From contig CAYQXO010000013.1 of assembly GCA_964421495.1 (NCBI GenBank), forward strand, positions 1-39,920: a DNA stretch of 39,920 bases, read 5' to 3'. Made by a program: the position numbers and the translations under genes. Below, piece after piece: positions 16,512-24,251 of this stretch. Every line of letters begins with the position of its first letter. The first letter of the stretch is position 1. This stretch comes from CAJXOW01 sp964421495 (GTDB lineage: Bacteria; Bacteroidota; Rhodothermia; Balneolales; Balneolaceae). The notes below the pieces were generated by a model, which had not been told where the DNA came from, ran no database searches, and saw only the letters and a program-made list of their open reading frames with translations.

Positions 16512-16712
16512 TCAAAGTACGGTAATCAACCAAACTACAAAAGCCAATGCCAGGGCGTACACCAGTACGGAGCGTCCCTGATGGGTTTTCCGATAGGAAC
16601 GATTGATTTCGATGCGGTTCGTCCCCCTCCGATCCTTTTTGGGATCGTAATATCGAGGCTTGTAATCAAACCGCTTTGCCTTTGCGCGATAACCAAACAT
16701 CGGTCGTATCAT
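16512..16712 (-). CDS. small FxYxPRYYD-type membrane protein of unknown function
   Basis: A 66-residue protein with a very basic N-terminal half containing RFDYKPRYYDPKKDRR and one C-terminal transmembrane segment (about residues 48-66, VLVYALALAFVVWLITVL). Small proteins with an FxYxPRYY motif and a C-terminal membrane anchor are common in Bacteroidota, where they have sometimes carried the doubtful label riboflavin synthase subunit beta; nothing here supports that activity. An AAAGGGG at 16720-16726 with a seven-base spacing supports translation from the ATG. The stop is about 40 bases before the mutL start on the same strand, so the two look like one unit, and this gene is its first. Confidence 0.75.
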   Translation of the reverse strand: MIRPMFGYRAKAKRFDYKPRYYDPKKDRRGTNRIEINRSYRKTHQGRSVLVYALALAFVVWLITVL

Positions 16713-16931
16713 AATACAGCCCCTTTAATTACGGGTTTTAATGTAATATAACAGATGATAACTATAAATGAAGTTACCTTATTATGAATTAAACCAAAAA
16801 TCAATGTAAGTTACCGAAATATGTAATTATTGAGGCCGACTTGCACGCTGTATTTATTACCTCTACCTTCACCCATGAAATCACAGTTTCAAGATATCTT
16901 ATAAATTAAAAACGAACAACTTTTTACGCCT

Positions 16932-18182
16932 ATGAGCTTCGACAACATTTCACCCCCCAAAAAAGGAAATATCATTGAAAAAAAGTCGGACGGCACCCTT
17001 GAAACGGGTAATCATCCCATCATTCCCTTTATCGAAGGTGATGGGACCGGCGTTGATATAACGCCCACCATGAAAAAAGTATTGGATCAGGCCGTCGACA
17101 AGGCCTATGACGGCGAACGAAGCCTGCAGTGGTTTGAAATTTATGCGGGCGAAAAGGCTACAAAAGTCTATGGTGACGATGATTGGCTCCCCCAGGATAC
17201 CCTGGATGCCATTAAACAATACACGGTGGCCATCAAGGGACCCTTGACCACGCCGGTCGGCGGTGGTTATCGATCCCTCAACGTCGCTCTGCGACAAAAG
17301 CTCGACCTGTACGCATGCGTACGGCCGGTCAAGTATTACCAGGGGACTCCAAGTCCGGTCAAGCAGCCCGAATTAACCGATATGGTCGTTTTTCGGGAAA
17401 ATACGGAAGACATTTATGCCGGAATTGAATACCAGACCGGAACACCGGAAAACGATAAATTGATGAGGTTTCTGCAGGAGGAGCTCAATGTAACCAATAT
17501 CCGTTTCCCGGATACGACCTCGCTCGGAATCAAACCGGTGTCGGAGGAGGGAACCAAGCGACTGGTTCGGTCGGCGATTAACTTTGCCCTCGAAAACGAT
17601 CGAGAAAGCGTTACCCTCGTCCACAAGGGCAACATCATGAAATTTACCGAAGGAAGTTTCAAGACCTGGGGATATGAAGTCGCCAGGGAAGAATTCGACG
17701 CCGAGGAATTCGGTGGAGGTCCCTGGTGCAAACTGCCCGGCGGACTGGTCGTCAAAGACGCCATTGCCGATGCCTTTCTCCAGCAGATATTAACACGGCC
17801 TGATGAATTTGATATCATTGCCACGCTTAACCTGAACGGCGACTACATCTCGGATGCCCTCGCCGCAACAGTGGGCGGTATCGGCATCGCCCCGGGTGCC
17901 AACATCAATTATCAGACCGGTTATGCCCTGTTCGAGGCGACACACGGTACGGCTCCCAAATATGCGGGTCAGGACAAGGTAAATCCCGGGTCGCTCATTC
18001 TCTCCGGCGTGATCATGTTACGGTATATCGGATGGGATGAAGCAGCGGATCTAATCGAAAAAGGGCTGGAAGCCTCCATCAACAACAAGCGGGTCACCTA
18101 TGATTTTGAACGATTGATGGACGATGCGACGCTGCTTAAATGCTCTGAATTCGGAGATGAAATAATTAAAAATATGGAGTAA
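16932..18182 (+). CDS. icd: isocitrate dehydrogenase (NADP+)
   Basis: A TCA-cycle enzyme oxidising isocitrate to 2-oxoglutarate and CO2 with NADP+. The 416 residues align end to end with the E. coli-type homodimeric enzyme: IPFIEGDGTGVDIT near the start, RSLNVALRQKLDLYACVRPV with S115 in the position of the regulatory E. coli serine, VVFRENTEDIYAG, and ATHGTAPKYAGQDKVNPGS in the coenzyme site. The Lys-Tyr of PKYAG is the NADP-specifying pair known for this subfamily. Whether S115 is phosphorylated depends on an AceK kinase, which is not in this window. The gene is monocistronic: a divergent gene precedes it by about 220 bases and a strong terminator follows. Confidence 0.96.
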   Translation: MSFDNISPPKKGNIIEKKSDGTLETGNHPIIPFIEGDGTGVDITPTMKKVLDQAVDKAYDGERSLQWFEIYAGEKATKVYGDDDWLPQDTLDAIKQYTVAIKGPLTTPVGGGYRSLNVALRQKLDLYACVRPVKYYQGTPSPVKQPELTDMVVFRENTEDIYAGIEYQTGTPENDKLMRFLQEELNVTNIRFPDTTSLGIKPVSEEGTKRLVRSAINFALENDRESVTLVHKGNIMKFTEGSFKTWGYEVAREEFDAEEFGGGPWCKLPGGLVVKDAIADAFLQQILTRPDEFDIIATLNLNGDYISDALAATVGGIGIAPGANINYQTGYALFEATHGTAPKYAGQDKVNPGSLILSGVIMLRYIGWDEAADLIEKGLEASINNKRVTYDFERLMDDATLLKCSEFGDEIIKNME

Positions 18183-18240
18183 CTCCCAAAATCCCATCAT
18201 GCAAACACGTGCATAAGTCTCCATATACTGAATCGCTTAT

Positions 18241-18273
18241 AACCCCGTCGCCCGAAAAGGTGGCGGGGTTTTT
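18241..18273 (+). terminator. strong rho-independent terminator of icd
   Basis: AACCCCGTCGCC and GGTGGCGGGGTT pair over 12 bp, two of them G.T wobbles, around a 6-base CGAAAA loop, and TTT follows to make a five-T run. It lies 58 bases after the icd stop and before the convergent lipoprotein gene. Confidence 0.85.
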
Positions 18274-18305
18274 CAATTAAGCCCTGTTAAACATTTAGCT
18301 GTCCT

Positions 18306-18854
18306 TTATTCCAGAGCCTGGTAAAAGGCGGGATATTCGGAAAGCGGGGTCTTTAGCTCTTGCCTCACCGTTTTAAAGGAAACATGGGTTCTGACAAAAC
18401 TCACCCATCGATGCTTTTGTTTCCTTACGACCTGCTGTCCGACCGTTGCTCTTGTATCCACAAAGGAGATAGCATTACGCAAAGACAGGATAAAATCGGG
18501 ATTTTTCAGCTCCTCAAAAGAGGAAGCCCCCTTCTTAATCAAACTTGTGCGCAACCGTTCCAGCGAATCGTCGACGGCACGGCGCAGATCAGATTGAGCG
18601 TTTTCCCGGGCCAGATGCAAACTTTCGGTCGAATCATTAGCAACAGCCATACCGTAGCCGTAAAAATTGGCCGTATCGGAAGACACACCTCCTTCCTCTT
18701 CATACCACGGCGGGTATATGGAGGGGGCCTCCTGGATCTCATCTTCCATTTTTCCCGGTCTGTCCTTCTCAAGCGCCTGCTGTTGACTGCCACAACCCGC
18801 AATTACCAGTATCATTACCATACTGAGCCAAACTCCGTACATCCGCTGATACAT
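18306..18854 (-). CDS. LPP20-family lipoprotein
   Basis: A lipoprotein with signal sequence and lipobox VIAGC, acylated cysteine C21. The mature part has PPWYEEEGG, then a region typical of LPP20-type proteins in which FYGYGMAVANDSTESLHLARENAQSDLRRAV shows the short alpha/beta module (a G.G.A strand followed by an amphipathic helix rich in A, R and D). The family function is not established beyond an outer-membrane or periplasmic location. It follows htrA by 21 bases on the same strand and is probably the last gene of a recO-htrA-lipoprotein operon. Its stop lies about 30 bases from the icd terminator. Confidence 0.75.
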   Translation of the reverse strand: MYQRMYGVWLSMVMILVIAGCGSQQQALEKDRPGKMEDEIQEAPSIYPPWYEEEGGVSSDTANFYGYGMAVANDSTESLHLARENAQSDLRRAVDDSLERLRTSLIKKGASSFEELKNPDFILSLRNAISFVDTRATVGQQVVRKQKHRWVSFVRTHVSFKTVRQELKTPLSEYPAFYQALE

Positions 18855-18875
18855 AAACCACGTATTAAATTCCGA

Positions 18876-20405
18876 TTACCGTTGTAAAGTATAGCTTTTA
18901 GCTTTGTGATTATTGAGCTCTACAAATAAAGAAACTTCGTCATTCTGATCCAGGCTATGCCGCAATCTTTTTTTGAAGTCCGCCAACCGCATAACTTTCT
19001 CCCCATCCACTCTTTCAATGACGCCTCCCTTTCTCAGACCGGCTTTCCAGGCTTCTGATCCCAAAAACACATCTGTAATGACCAACTCATTTTGACGGGA
19101 ATCTTCCGGCTTAGCCAATGCCATTACCGTTATGCCGAGTTCATAGGACTGAAATTGCTCTCTCGTCCGATCCGATTCCCACTGTCTTTCACGCGGCTCT
19201 TCCCTGTTTTTCGTCAGATATTCAGCAGTCTGCTCTACACTCTTCAACTGTACCTTTTTCTCCATCTGTTCTCCGTCACGAAACAAGGTAAGCCGTATAA
19301 TGTCGCCCGGTCGGTGCTCGGCGATTTTTTGTTGTAATTCATTCGCTTCCTGAATCGGTTCTCCGCCGATTTCAACGATTGCATCATTTACCCGTAAGCC
19401 GGCGCTTGCAGCGGAACTTTCGTCCAATATTCTCAATATTTCAACTCCATAGACCTTATCCATTCCCAACTGTTTGGATCGCTCAAAATCTATCGCTTCC
19501 ATTTCGATGCCCAGGAAAGCTCGCTTAACTTCGCCGAATTCAATTAGATCCTGTCCCACTTTAATCGCCAGGTTCACGGGCACTGCAAATCCATAGCCCT
19601 GGTAACTGCCACTCTCGGATGCGATAGCCGTGTTAATGCCAATCAATTGACCCTCTGTATTAACCAACGCCCCCCCGCTATTACCCTTATTTATTGCGGC
19701 ATCCGTCTGTATAAAGCTTTCCACCCTCAAATCATTTTCCATATCTATAATCTGCACATTACGGTGAAGAGCACTGACGATTCCAGCCGTGACCGTAGAT
19801 TTCAAGCGAAACGGATTTCCAATCGCCATTACCCACTCTCCCACCTCAATATTATCGGAATTCCCGATCGTAATGGCCGGAAGCCCGGCTGCCGGAACCT
19901 TGAGAACGGCCAGATCCGTACTGGGATCCCGACCGACTACCGTTGCCTCATAACTTCGCTTATCGTACAAGGTCACTTCAATTCCACGCTCCTCTGCCCC
20001 CTCGATGACGTGATTGTTGGTTAGTATATACCCATCCGAACTGATGACCACTCCGGATCCAACCGTTTTGACCTTTCGATCGGGAAACAATTTATCCAGC
20101 AAATTATCGTCCGATCCCTCGCCGCGCCGGTCGCTTAATTGCCGGTCCCGGATGGGCACCTCGGATTCGATATAAACCACGGACGGCCGTACCTGGTTGA
20201 CCACCTCTTTCATTAAAAAACGGGCATCCATTTTTCCCAGGGTGGAATCCGGTATTAGCGGACCGGCATCTTTTTTTACCTCCGTAACTTCCACCCTCGA
20301 ATGAACCGGCTGTGATTCATCCTGGTACATTGCCAGAATCGTACCAATCAAAATCCCCGTAAGCAGCAAGAGGAACCCGGTTAAATAATGGTCACGTTTT
20401 TTCAT
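18876..20405 (-). CDS. htrA: HtrA/Deg-family periplasmic serine protease with two PDZ domains
   Basis: An envelope protein-quality-control protease. An N-terminal hydrophobic segment (residues 9-26) acts as signal or membrane anchor. The trypsin-like domain carries the triad H132 (TNNHVIEGA), D164 (STDLAVLKV) and S243 (NKGNSGGAL). PDZ1 lies about 297-385 and PDZ2 about 425-500, the DegP/DegQ layout, and 509 residues is a normal length. The loop between anchor and protease (residues 80-112) is charged and variable. Its Shine-Dalgarno AGGAG (20412-20416) lies inside the last two codons of recO, and only three bases separate the recO stop from this ATG, so translation is probably coupled to recO. 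The lipoprotein gene follows within 21 bases. Confidence 0.93.
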   Translation of the reverse strand: MKKRDHYLTGFLLLLTGILIGTILAMYQDESQPVHSRVEVTEVKKDAGPLIPDSTLGKMDARFLMKEVVNQVRPSVVYIESEVPIRDRQLSDRRGEGSDDNLLDKLFPDRKVKTVGSGVVISSDGYILTNNHVIEGAEERGIEVTLYDKRSYEATVVGRDPSTDLAVLKVPAAGLPAITIGNSDNIEVGEWVMAIGNPFRLKSTVTAGIVSALHRNVQIIDMENDLRVESFIQTDAAINKGNSGGALVNTEGQLIGINTAIASESGSYQGYGFAVPVNLAIKVGQDLIEFGEVKRAFLGIEMEAIDFERSKQLGMDKVYGVEILRILDESSAASAGLRVNDAIVEIGGEPIQEANELQQKIAEHRPGDIIRLTLFRDGEQMEKKVQLKSVEQTAEYLTKNREEPRERQWESDRTREQFQSYELGITVMALAKPEDSRQNELVITDVFLGSEAWKAGLRKGGVIERVDGEKVMRLADFKKRLRHSLDQNDEVSLFVELNNHKAKSYTLQR

Positions 20406-20408
20406 AAT

Positions 20409-21149
20409 TTACTCCTGAAGTATCTGTTCGAATATTGCATCAGACGTACGGTCTTTGATACCCTCTAGATGATATTTAAGATAATTATCCAGATAATCAA
20501 TCAATTGTTTTAACTCGCTGTTACTAAAAGGTACTTTGAATAACGTGGAAGTCCGAGCGTTTAATGCCAATTTAATATAATTGACTTGATTTCCGGTTAA
20601 ATCGTAATTATGAGACGTTTCTCGCTCCGGTAAAACGGTTCCATTTTCAATATTTAAAAACCAGGCTTCCCGCTTATCTTCCGGATCAGATACCGTTTGT
20701 ATGCCCACTCCCATAATTTCACATAAACGCAGCTGGACGTAGGGGAAGACCTTGCGAACTTCGGCTTCCGTTTCATTCAACCACTCCAAAAAATTGCGGG
20801 TAAACCCAAATAATTCATCATTTACCTCTCCCTCCTGCAACAGTTGATCAATTAATTCTATGGAAATGGTCATCAAAGCCATCTTTTCAAAATTCTCACG
20901 CAACGCCGGCGTCTTAACCAGGTAACTGGCTTCCTTCAAGGTCTGAACCGATCGGGATGATTTGTAGTAATAAACGATTTCCAGTATATGTCCCACTTCA
21001 ATCAACCCGCTGATTCGTTTTTTCGGTTTCTTGGCCCCGTGCACCATAAGTGCCAGTTTTCCGTGTTCCCTGGTAAACGCCGTAACGATTTCGCTGGATT
21101 CCTTGAAATCGATCGATTTGAAAATTATGGCGGGAGATTTAAAAATCAT
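20409..21149 (-). CDS. recO: DNA repair protein RecO
   Basis: A recombination mediator that with RecR loads RecA on SSB-coated single strands. The N-terminal OB-fold is clear: AIIFKSIDFKESSEIVTAFTRE, then LALMVHGAKKPKKRISGLIEVGH. The helical C-terminal domain follows. The zinc-finger cysteines found in some RecO proteins are missing, as they also are in E. coli RecO, so this is not a sign of decay. The 246-residue length is normal. It starts 65 bases from trkA on the opposite strand, sharing a divergent promoter region, and its last codons hold the ribosome binding site of htrA. Confidence 0.92.
   Translation of the reverse strand: MIFKSPAIIFKSIDFKESSEIVTAFTREHGKLALMVHGAKKPKKRISGLIEVGHILEIVYYYKSSRSVQTLKEASYLVKTPALRENFEKMALMTISIELIDQLLQEGEVNDELFGFTRNFLEWLNETEAEVRKVFPYVQLRLCEIMGVGIQTVSDPEDKREAWFLNIENGTVLPERETSHNYDLTGNQVNYIKLALNARTSTLFKVPFSNSELKQLIDYLDNYLKYHLEGIKDRTSDAIFEQILQE
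20412..20416 (-). promoter_or_regulatory. Shine-Dalgarno of htrA inside the recO coding sequence
   Basis: AGGAG spans the final CAG-GAG codons of recO, six bases before the htrA ATG. It decides the htrA start and suggests translational coupling. Confidence 0.75.
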
Positions 21150-21214
21150 TGGTTATCATCTATAAAATATTTATATCTTTTCATTCCCTAAATTTAGCAT
21201 AAAAACGGTTTGAT

Positions 21215-22564
21215 TTGAAAATAGTAATTATCGGAGCAGGTGAAATAGGATACGAGCTGGCAAGTACGCTGTCCCAGGAACAGCATGACGTAACGGTACT
21301 GGACCACGATAAAAATGCATTAAACGTGGTTGAAGAAAACCTGGACGTCCTCACTAACGAGGGAAATGCCACTTCTGTGCGGGAACTGGTTAAAGCCGGA
21401 GCCGACCAGGCCGACATCGTAATATCCGTAACGAGTATCGACGAGGTCAACATGATCTCCTCTATGATAAGCAAGCGGCTCGGGTCCGAGATGGTCATCG
21501 CCCGGGTGCGAAACGACGAACTATCGCGCGAAGATGCCCCCCTGAGCTCTACCGACCTGGGAATCGATGTTTTAATTCATCCTGAACAAAGTGCTGCACA
21601 CGAAATCGTCCAACTGCTGAAGCGAAGTTCAGCCAGCGACGTCGTGGATCTCGCCGACGGCAAAATGCAGCTTATCGGAATTCGGCTCGACCGCGATTCT
21701 CCGCTGATCGGAAAATCGCTCGCGGAATACGCCTCGGAATATTTGAATATTACCTTCCGGGTTGTAGCCATAGCCCGCAAGGGCCGGACTATTATTCCGA
21801 AGGGCGCCACCAAGTTGCAAGCCCTGGATCAGGTATTCTTTATCTCCAAAATGGAACAGGTACCCGAGATCATCGAAACCACCGGGCGCAGCGAAACCCA
21901 GATCAACAGTATCATGATTGCCGGCGGTACGCCCATCGGCTCCATGGTCGCCCGGGAACTGAGCAGCGGAAAAGAGGACTGGTCTGTCAAACTGATTGAA
22001 CCGGATTATGAAACAGCTTCCGAGCTGGCTGCCGAATTGGAGAATGTACTGGTTTTAAACGGTAACGGCACCGACCCCGACCTGCTGGCTACCGAGGGTA
22101 TTCGAGATACGGATGCATTTATTTCGGTGACGGACGACGAAGAATCCAATATTATTTCCTGCCTGATGGCCAAACATATGGAAGTCAAAAAAACGATCGC
22201 CCTGGTCTCCAAAGGCGACTATATCCCCCTCAGCCAAACGATCGGGCTGGATGCGGCCGTCAATAAAAAACATGCGGCATCCAACGAGATACAGCGCTAT
22301 GTCCGCCGCGGCAAAGTGATTGCCGTCTCCGCCCTGCAGGGAATTCAGGCAGAAGTACTGGAACTGAAAGTGAGTCAGAATACCAAATTCAGCAATAAAC
22401 CCCTGCACGATCTAACCTTTCCCGACGGCTGCGTGGTCGGCGGGATACTGCATGACGGTGAGGCCGAAATTGCCACGGGCGACTCGGTCATTGAACCGGA
22501 TGATCACATCATTATTTTCTGTCTTCCCCAGGCTGTCGATCAAATAACCGCTCTATTTCAATAA
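21215..22564 (+). CDS. trkA: Trk potassium uptake regulatory subunit TrkA
   Basis: The peripheral, nucleotide-binding gating subunit of the Trk/Ktr potassium system. It has two tandem RCK modules: the first Rossmann fold begins KIVIIGAGEIGYELA at the N-terminus, and the second begins MIAGGTPIGSMVAREL near residue 233. TrkA-C regions follow each (MQLIGIRLDRDSPLIGKSL, and VLELKVSQNTKFSNKPL). In the first module ligand recognition includes the acidic residue after strand 2 (LDHDKN). The start codon is TTG at 21215; no ATG gives the conserved N-terminus. The length of 449 residues is normal for double-RCK TrkA. trkH begins nine bases after the stop. Confidence 0.95.
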   Translation: MKIVIIGAGEIGYELASTLSQEQHDVTVLDHDKNALNVVEENLDVLTNEGNATSVRELVKAGADQADIVISVTSIDEVNMISSMISKRLGSEMVIARVRNDELSREDAPLSSTDLGIDVLIHPEQSAAHEIVQLLKRSSASDVVDLADGKMQLIGIRLDRDSPLIGKSLAEYASEYLNITFRVVAIARKGRTIIPKGATKLQALDQVFFISKMEQVPEIIETTGRSETQINSIMIAGGTPIGSMVARELSSGKEDWSVKLIEPDYETASELAAELENVLVLNGNGTDPDLLATEGIRDTDAFISVTDDEESNIISCLMAKHMEVKKTIALVSKGDYIPLSQTIGLDAAVNKKHAASNEIQRYVRRGKVIAVSALQGIQAEVLELKVSQNTKFSNKPLHDLTFPDGCVVGGILHDGEAEIATGDSVIEPDDHIIIFCLPQAVDQITALFQ

Positions 22565-22573
22565 GGAATCAGC

Positions 22574-24082
22574 ATGTCCAATCCATTCCGCTTTTTATCA
22601 CAGGTCAATTTACTTGCCGCTCTGGGCGTCCTTGGAGCTTTTGTATTTTTTCTTGGCTTTGCCCTGCTCACGCCCGCGATTATAGCCTTGATTTACGGAG
22701 AATCCACCTGGTTTGCCTTCCTGGTTTCTGCAGGTATTGCATTTGTACTCGGCGGAATACTGTATAAAAACTTCAAACTGGAGCAAGAACTGCGCATTCG
22801 CGAAGCTTTTATTGTCGTAAGTTTTACCTGGCTGTTTCTCTCGATGGTGGGAGGTCTCCCCTTTGTCATATCCGGCGTACTGCCGAGCTACACGGATGCC
22901 GTTTTCGAAACCATGAGCGGACTGACCACCACCGGAGCCACGATAATGGGTGGTGTAACCAGCGACCAGATACAAAACCCCTCCATCGAATCATTGCCTC
23001 ACAGTATTTTATTTTGGCGCTCCCTCGCCCACTGGCTGGGCGGTATGGGGATCATCGTCCTCTCCATCGCAATTCTCCCTCTCCTGGGTGTTGGAGGGAT
23101 GCAGCTTTTTCAGGCCGAGTCGCCCGGGCCCACCACCGATAAAATAACGCCACGGGTCCAGGAAACCGCCAAGCTTCTGTGGAGCATCTATGTTATTTTT
23201 ACGGCGGCCGAATTTCTGCTGCTTTGGGCCCACCCCGCCATGGACTGGTTCAATGCCATCAATCACGCCTTCTCCACCCTCGCTACGGGCGGTTTTTCCA
23301 CGTTGGGAAACAGTATAGAAGGATTCAACTCGGCATACATTGATGCGGTCATAACAATCTTCATGTTCCTGGCAGGCATTAATTTTGCCATGCATTACCG
23401 ACTCCTCTCACGAGACTACAAAAGTTTCTGGAATAACCGGGAAATCCGTTTCTACTCTTTAATTGTGTTCCTCGCAGTTTCCGCTATCAGCATCTCCCTC
23501 TTTATTGAACAAAACGGTTATTCTCTGCTTGAATCGCTTCGATACGGGGCTTTCCAGGCTGTTTCAATCACCACGACGACCGGCTTCGGGACGGCCGATT
23601 ACGAATTGTGGAACAGCTTTGCCATATTCATGCTCTTGCTGCTGTTCTTCACGGGAGGATGCGCAGGATCGACGGGCGGCGGAATCAAAATGATTCGCTG
23701 GCTTATCATGATCAAGAACGTATTCCGTGAAATCAAGCAAATCCTGCATCCCAAAGCGATTCTGCCGCTGCGCATCGGACATAAAACGGTTGATCCTCAT
23801 ATACAGCGGTCGGTTCTCAGCTTCTTCCTGCTTTATATGTTTGTTTTTGGACTGGGGGCTCTTTTCCTTTCTCTCATGGGATTCGATATTATTTCGTCGA
23901 TGGGAGCCAGCATCGCTTGCCTTGGCAATATAGGTCCCGCATTCGGAGAGTTCGGGCCTACCGATAATTATGCCCAAATCCCCTATATAGGTAAATGGAT
24001 GCTTATTCTATTCATGATGATCGGGCGCCTGGAGCTGTTTACCGTGCTGGTACTTTTTTCTCCCGCCTTCTGGAAAAGATAA
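22574..24082 (+). CDS. trkH: Trk potassium uptake channel subunit TrkH
   Basis: The membrane subunit of the TrkAH potassium uptake system, 502 residues with eight to ten transmembrane segments. Four pore-loop repeats can be followed by their selectivity-filter segments: MSGLTTTGATIMGG, STLATGGFSTLGNS, TTTTGFGTADYE and the weaker ASIACLGNIGPAFGEFG. GGCAGSTGGGIKM is the characteristic intramembrane loop that gates the pore in this superfamily. It is preceded by an AAGGAA ribosome binding site and lies nine bases after trkA, so the two make an operon. It ends convergently with the MMPL gene, with repeats in the 169-base gap. Confidence 0.95.
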   Translation: MSNPFRFLSQVNLLAALGVLGAFVFFLGFALLTPAIIALIYGESTWFAFLVSAGIAFVLGGILYKNFKLEQELRIREAFIVVSFTWLFLSMVGGLPFVISGVLPSYTDAVFETMSGLTTTGATIMGGVTSDQIQNPSIESLPHSILFWRSLAHWLGGMGIIVLSIAILPLLGVGGMQLFQAESPGPTTDKITPRVQETAKLLWSIYVIFTAAEFLLLWAHPAMDWFNAINHAFSTLATGGFSTLGNSIEGFNSAYIDAVITIFMFLAGINFAMHYRLLSRDYKSFWNNREIRFYSLIVFLAVSAISISLFIEQNGYSLLESLRYGAFQAVSITTTTGFGTADYELWNSFAIFMLLLLFFTGGCAGSTGGGIKMIRWLIMIKNVFREIKQILHPKAILPLRIGHKTVDPHIQRSVLSFFLLYMFVFGLGALFLSLMGFDIISSMGASIACLGNIGPAFGEFGPTDNYAQIPYIGKWMLILFMMIGRLELFTVLVLFSPAFWKR

Positions 24083-24115
24083 TGATCAAGTATGTACCCC
24101 TGGCCCGTATTTCGC

Positions 24116-24174
24116 TGCGCGGGTATCGCTTCGCTCGGTGCACTGCGTGGGTAACGCTTCGCCTTGTTATGCAC
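24116..24174. repeat. imperfect tandem duplication of about 30 bp
   Basis: Two head-to-tail units, 24116-24143 and 24144-24174, share TGCGCGGGTATCGCTTCGC versus TGCGTGGGTAACGCTTCGC and both end in GCAC. It lies directly before the hairpin repeat between the convergent trkH and MMPL genes. Confidence 0.55.
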
Positions 24175-24176
24175 CT

Positions 24177-24245
24177 AGCCCGGATTTCTCACCAAGAAAT
24201 CCGGGCTGGGAGTCTGTCGGGCTTATACAAATCTACTGCAAAAAA
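24177..24245. repeat. interspersed hairpin repeat, copy 2, between trkH and MMPL genes
   Basis: AGCCCGGATTTCT and AGAAATCCGGGCT form a perfect 13-bp stem around CACCA (24177-24207). A tail follows that contains GGGAGTCTGTCGGGC and CTACTGCAAAAAA. The tail matches the copies at 30939 and 38729 and the stem matches those at 10674 and 30887. Between convergent genes it could stop transcription on both strands, though no T-run is present. Confidence 0.7.
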
Positions 24246-24251
24246 TCCGGG

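Noticed and set aside
17275..17280. icd Ser115 as evidence of AceK phosphorylation control
   Set aside because: The serine is conserved for substrate binding in this enzyme family, so alone it does not show regulation; no aceK gene is seen here.
24116..24174. Possible CRISPR array
   Set aside because: Only two directly adjoining imperfect units with no spacers, and no cas genes in the window.
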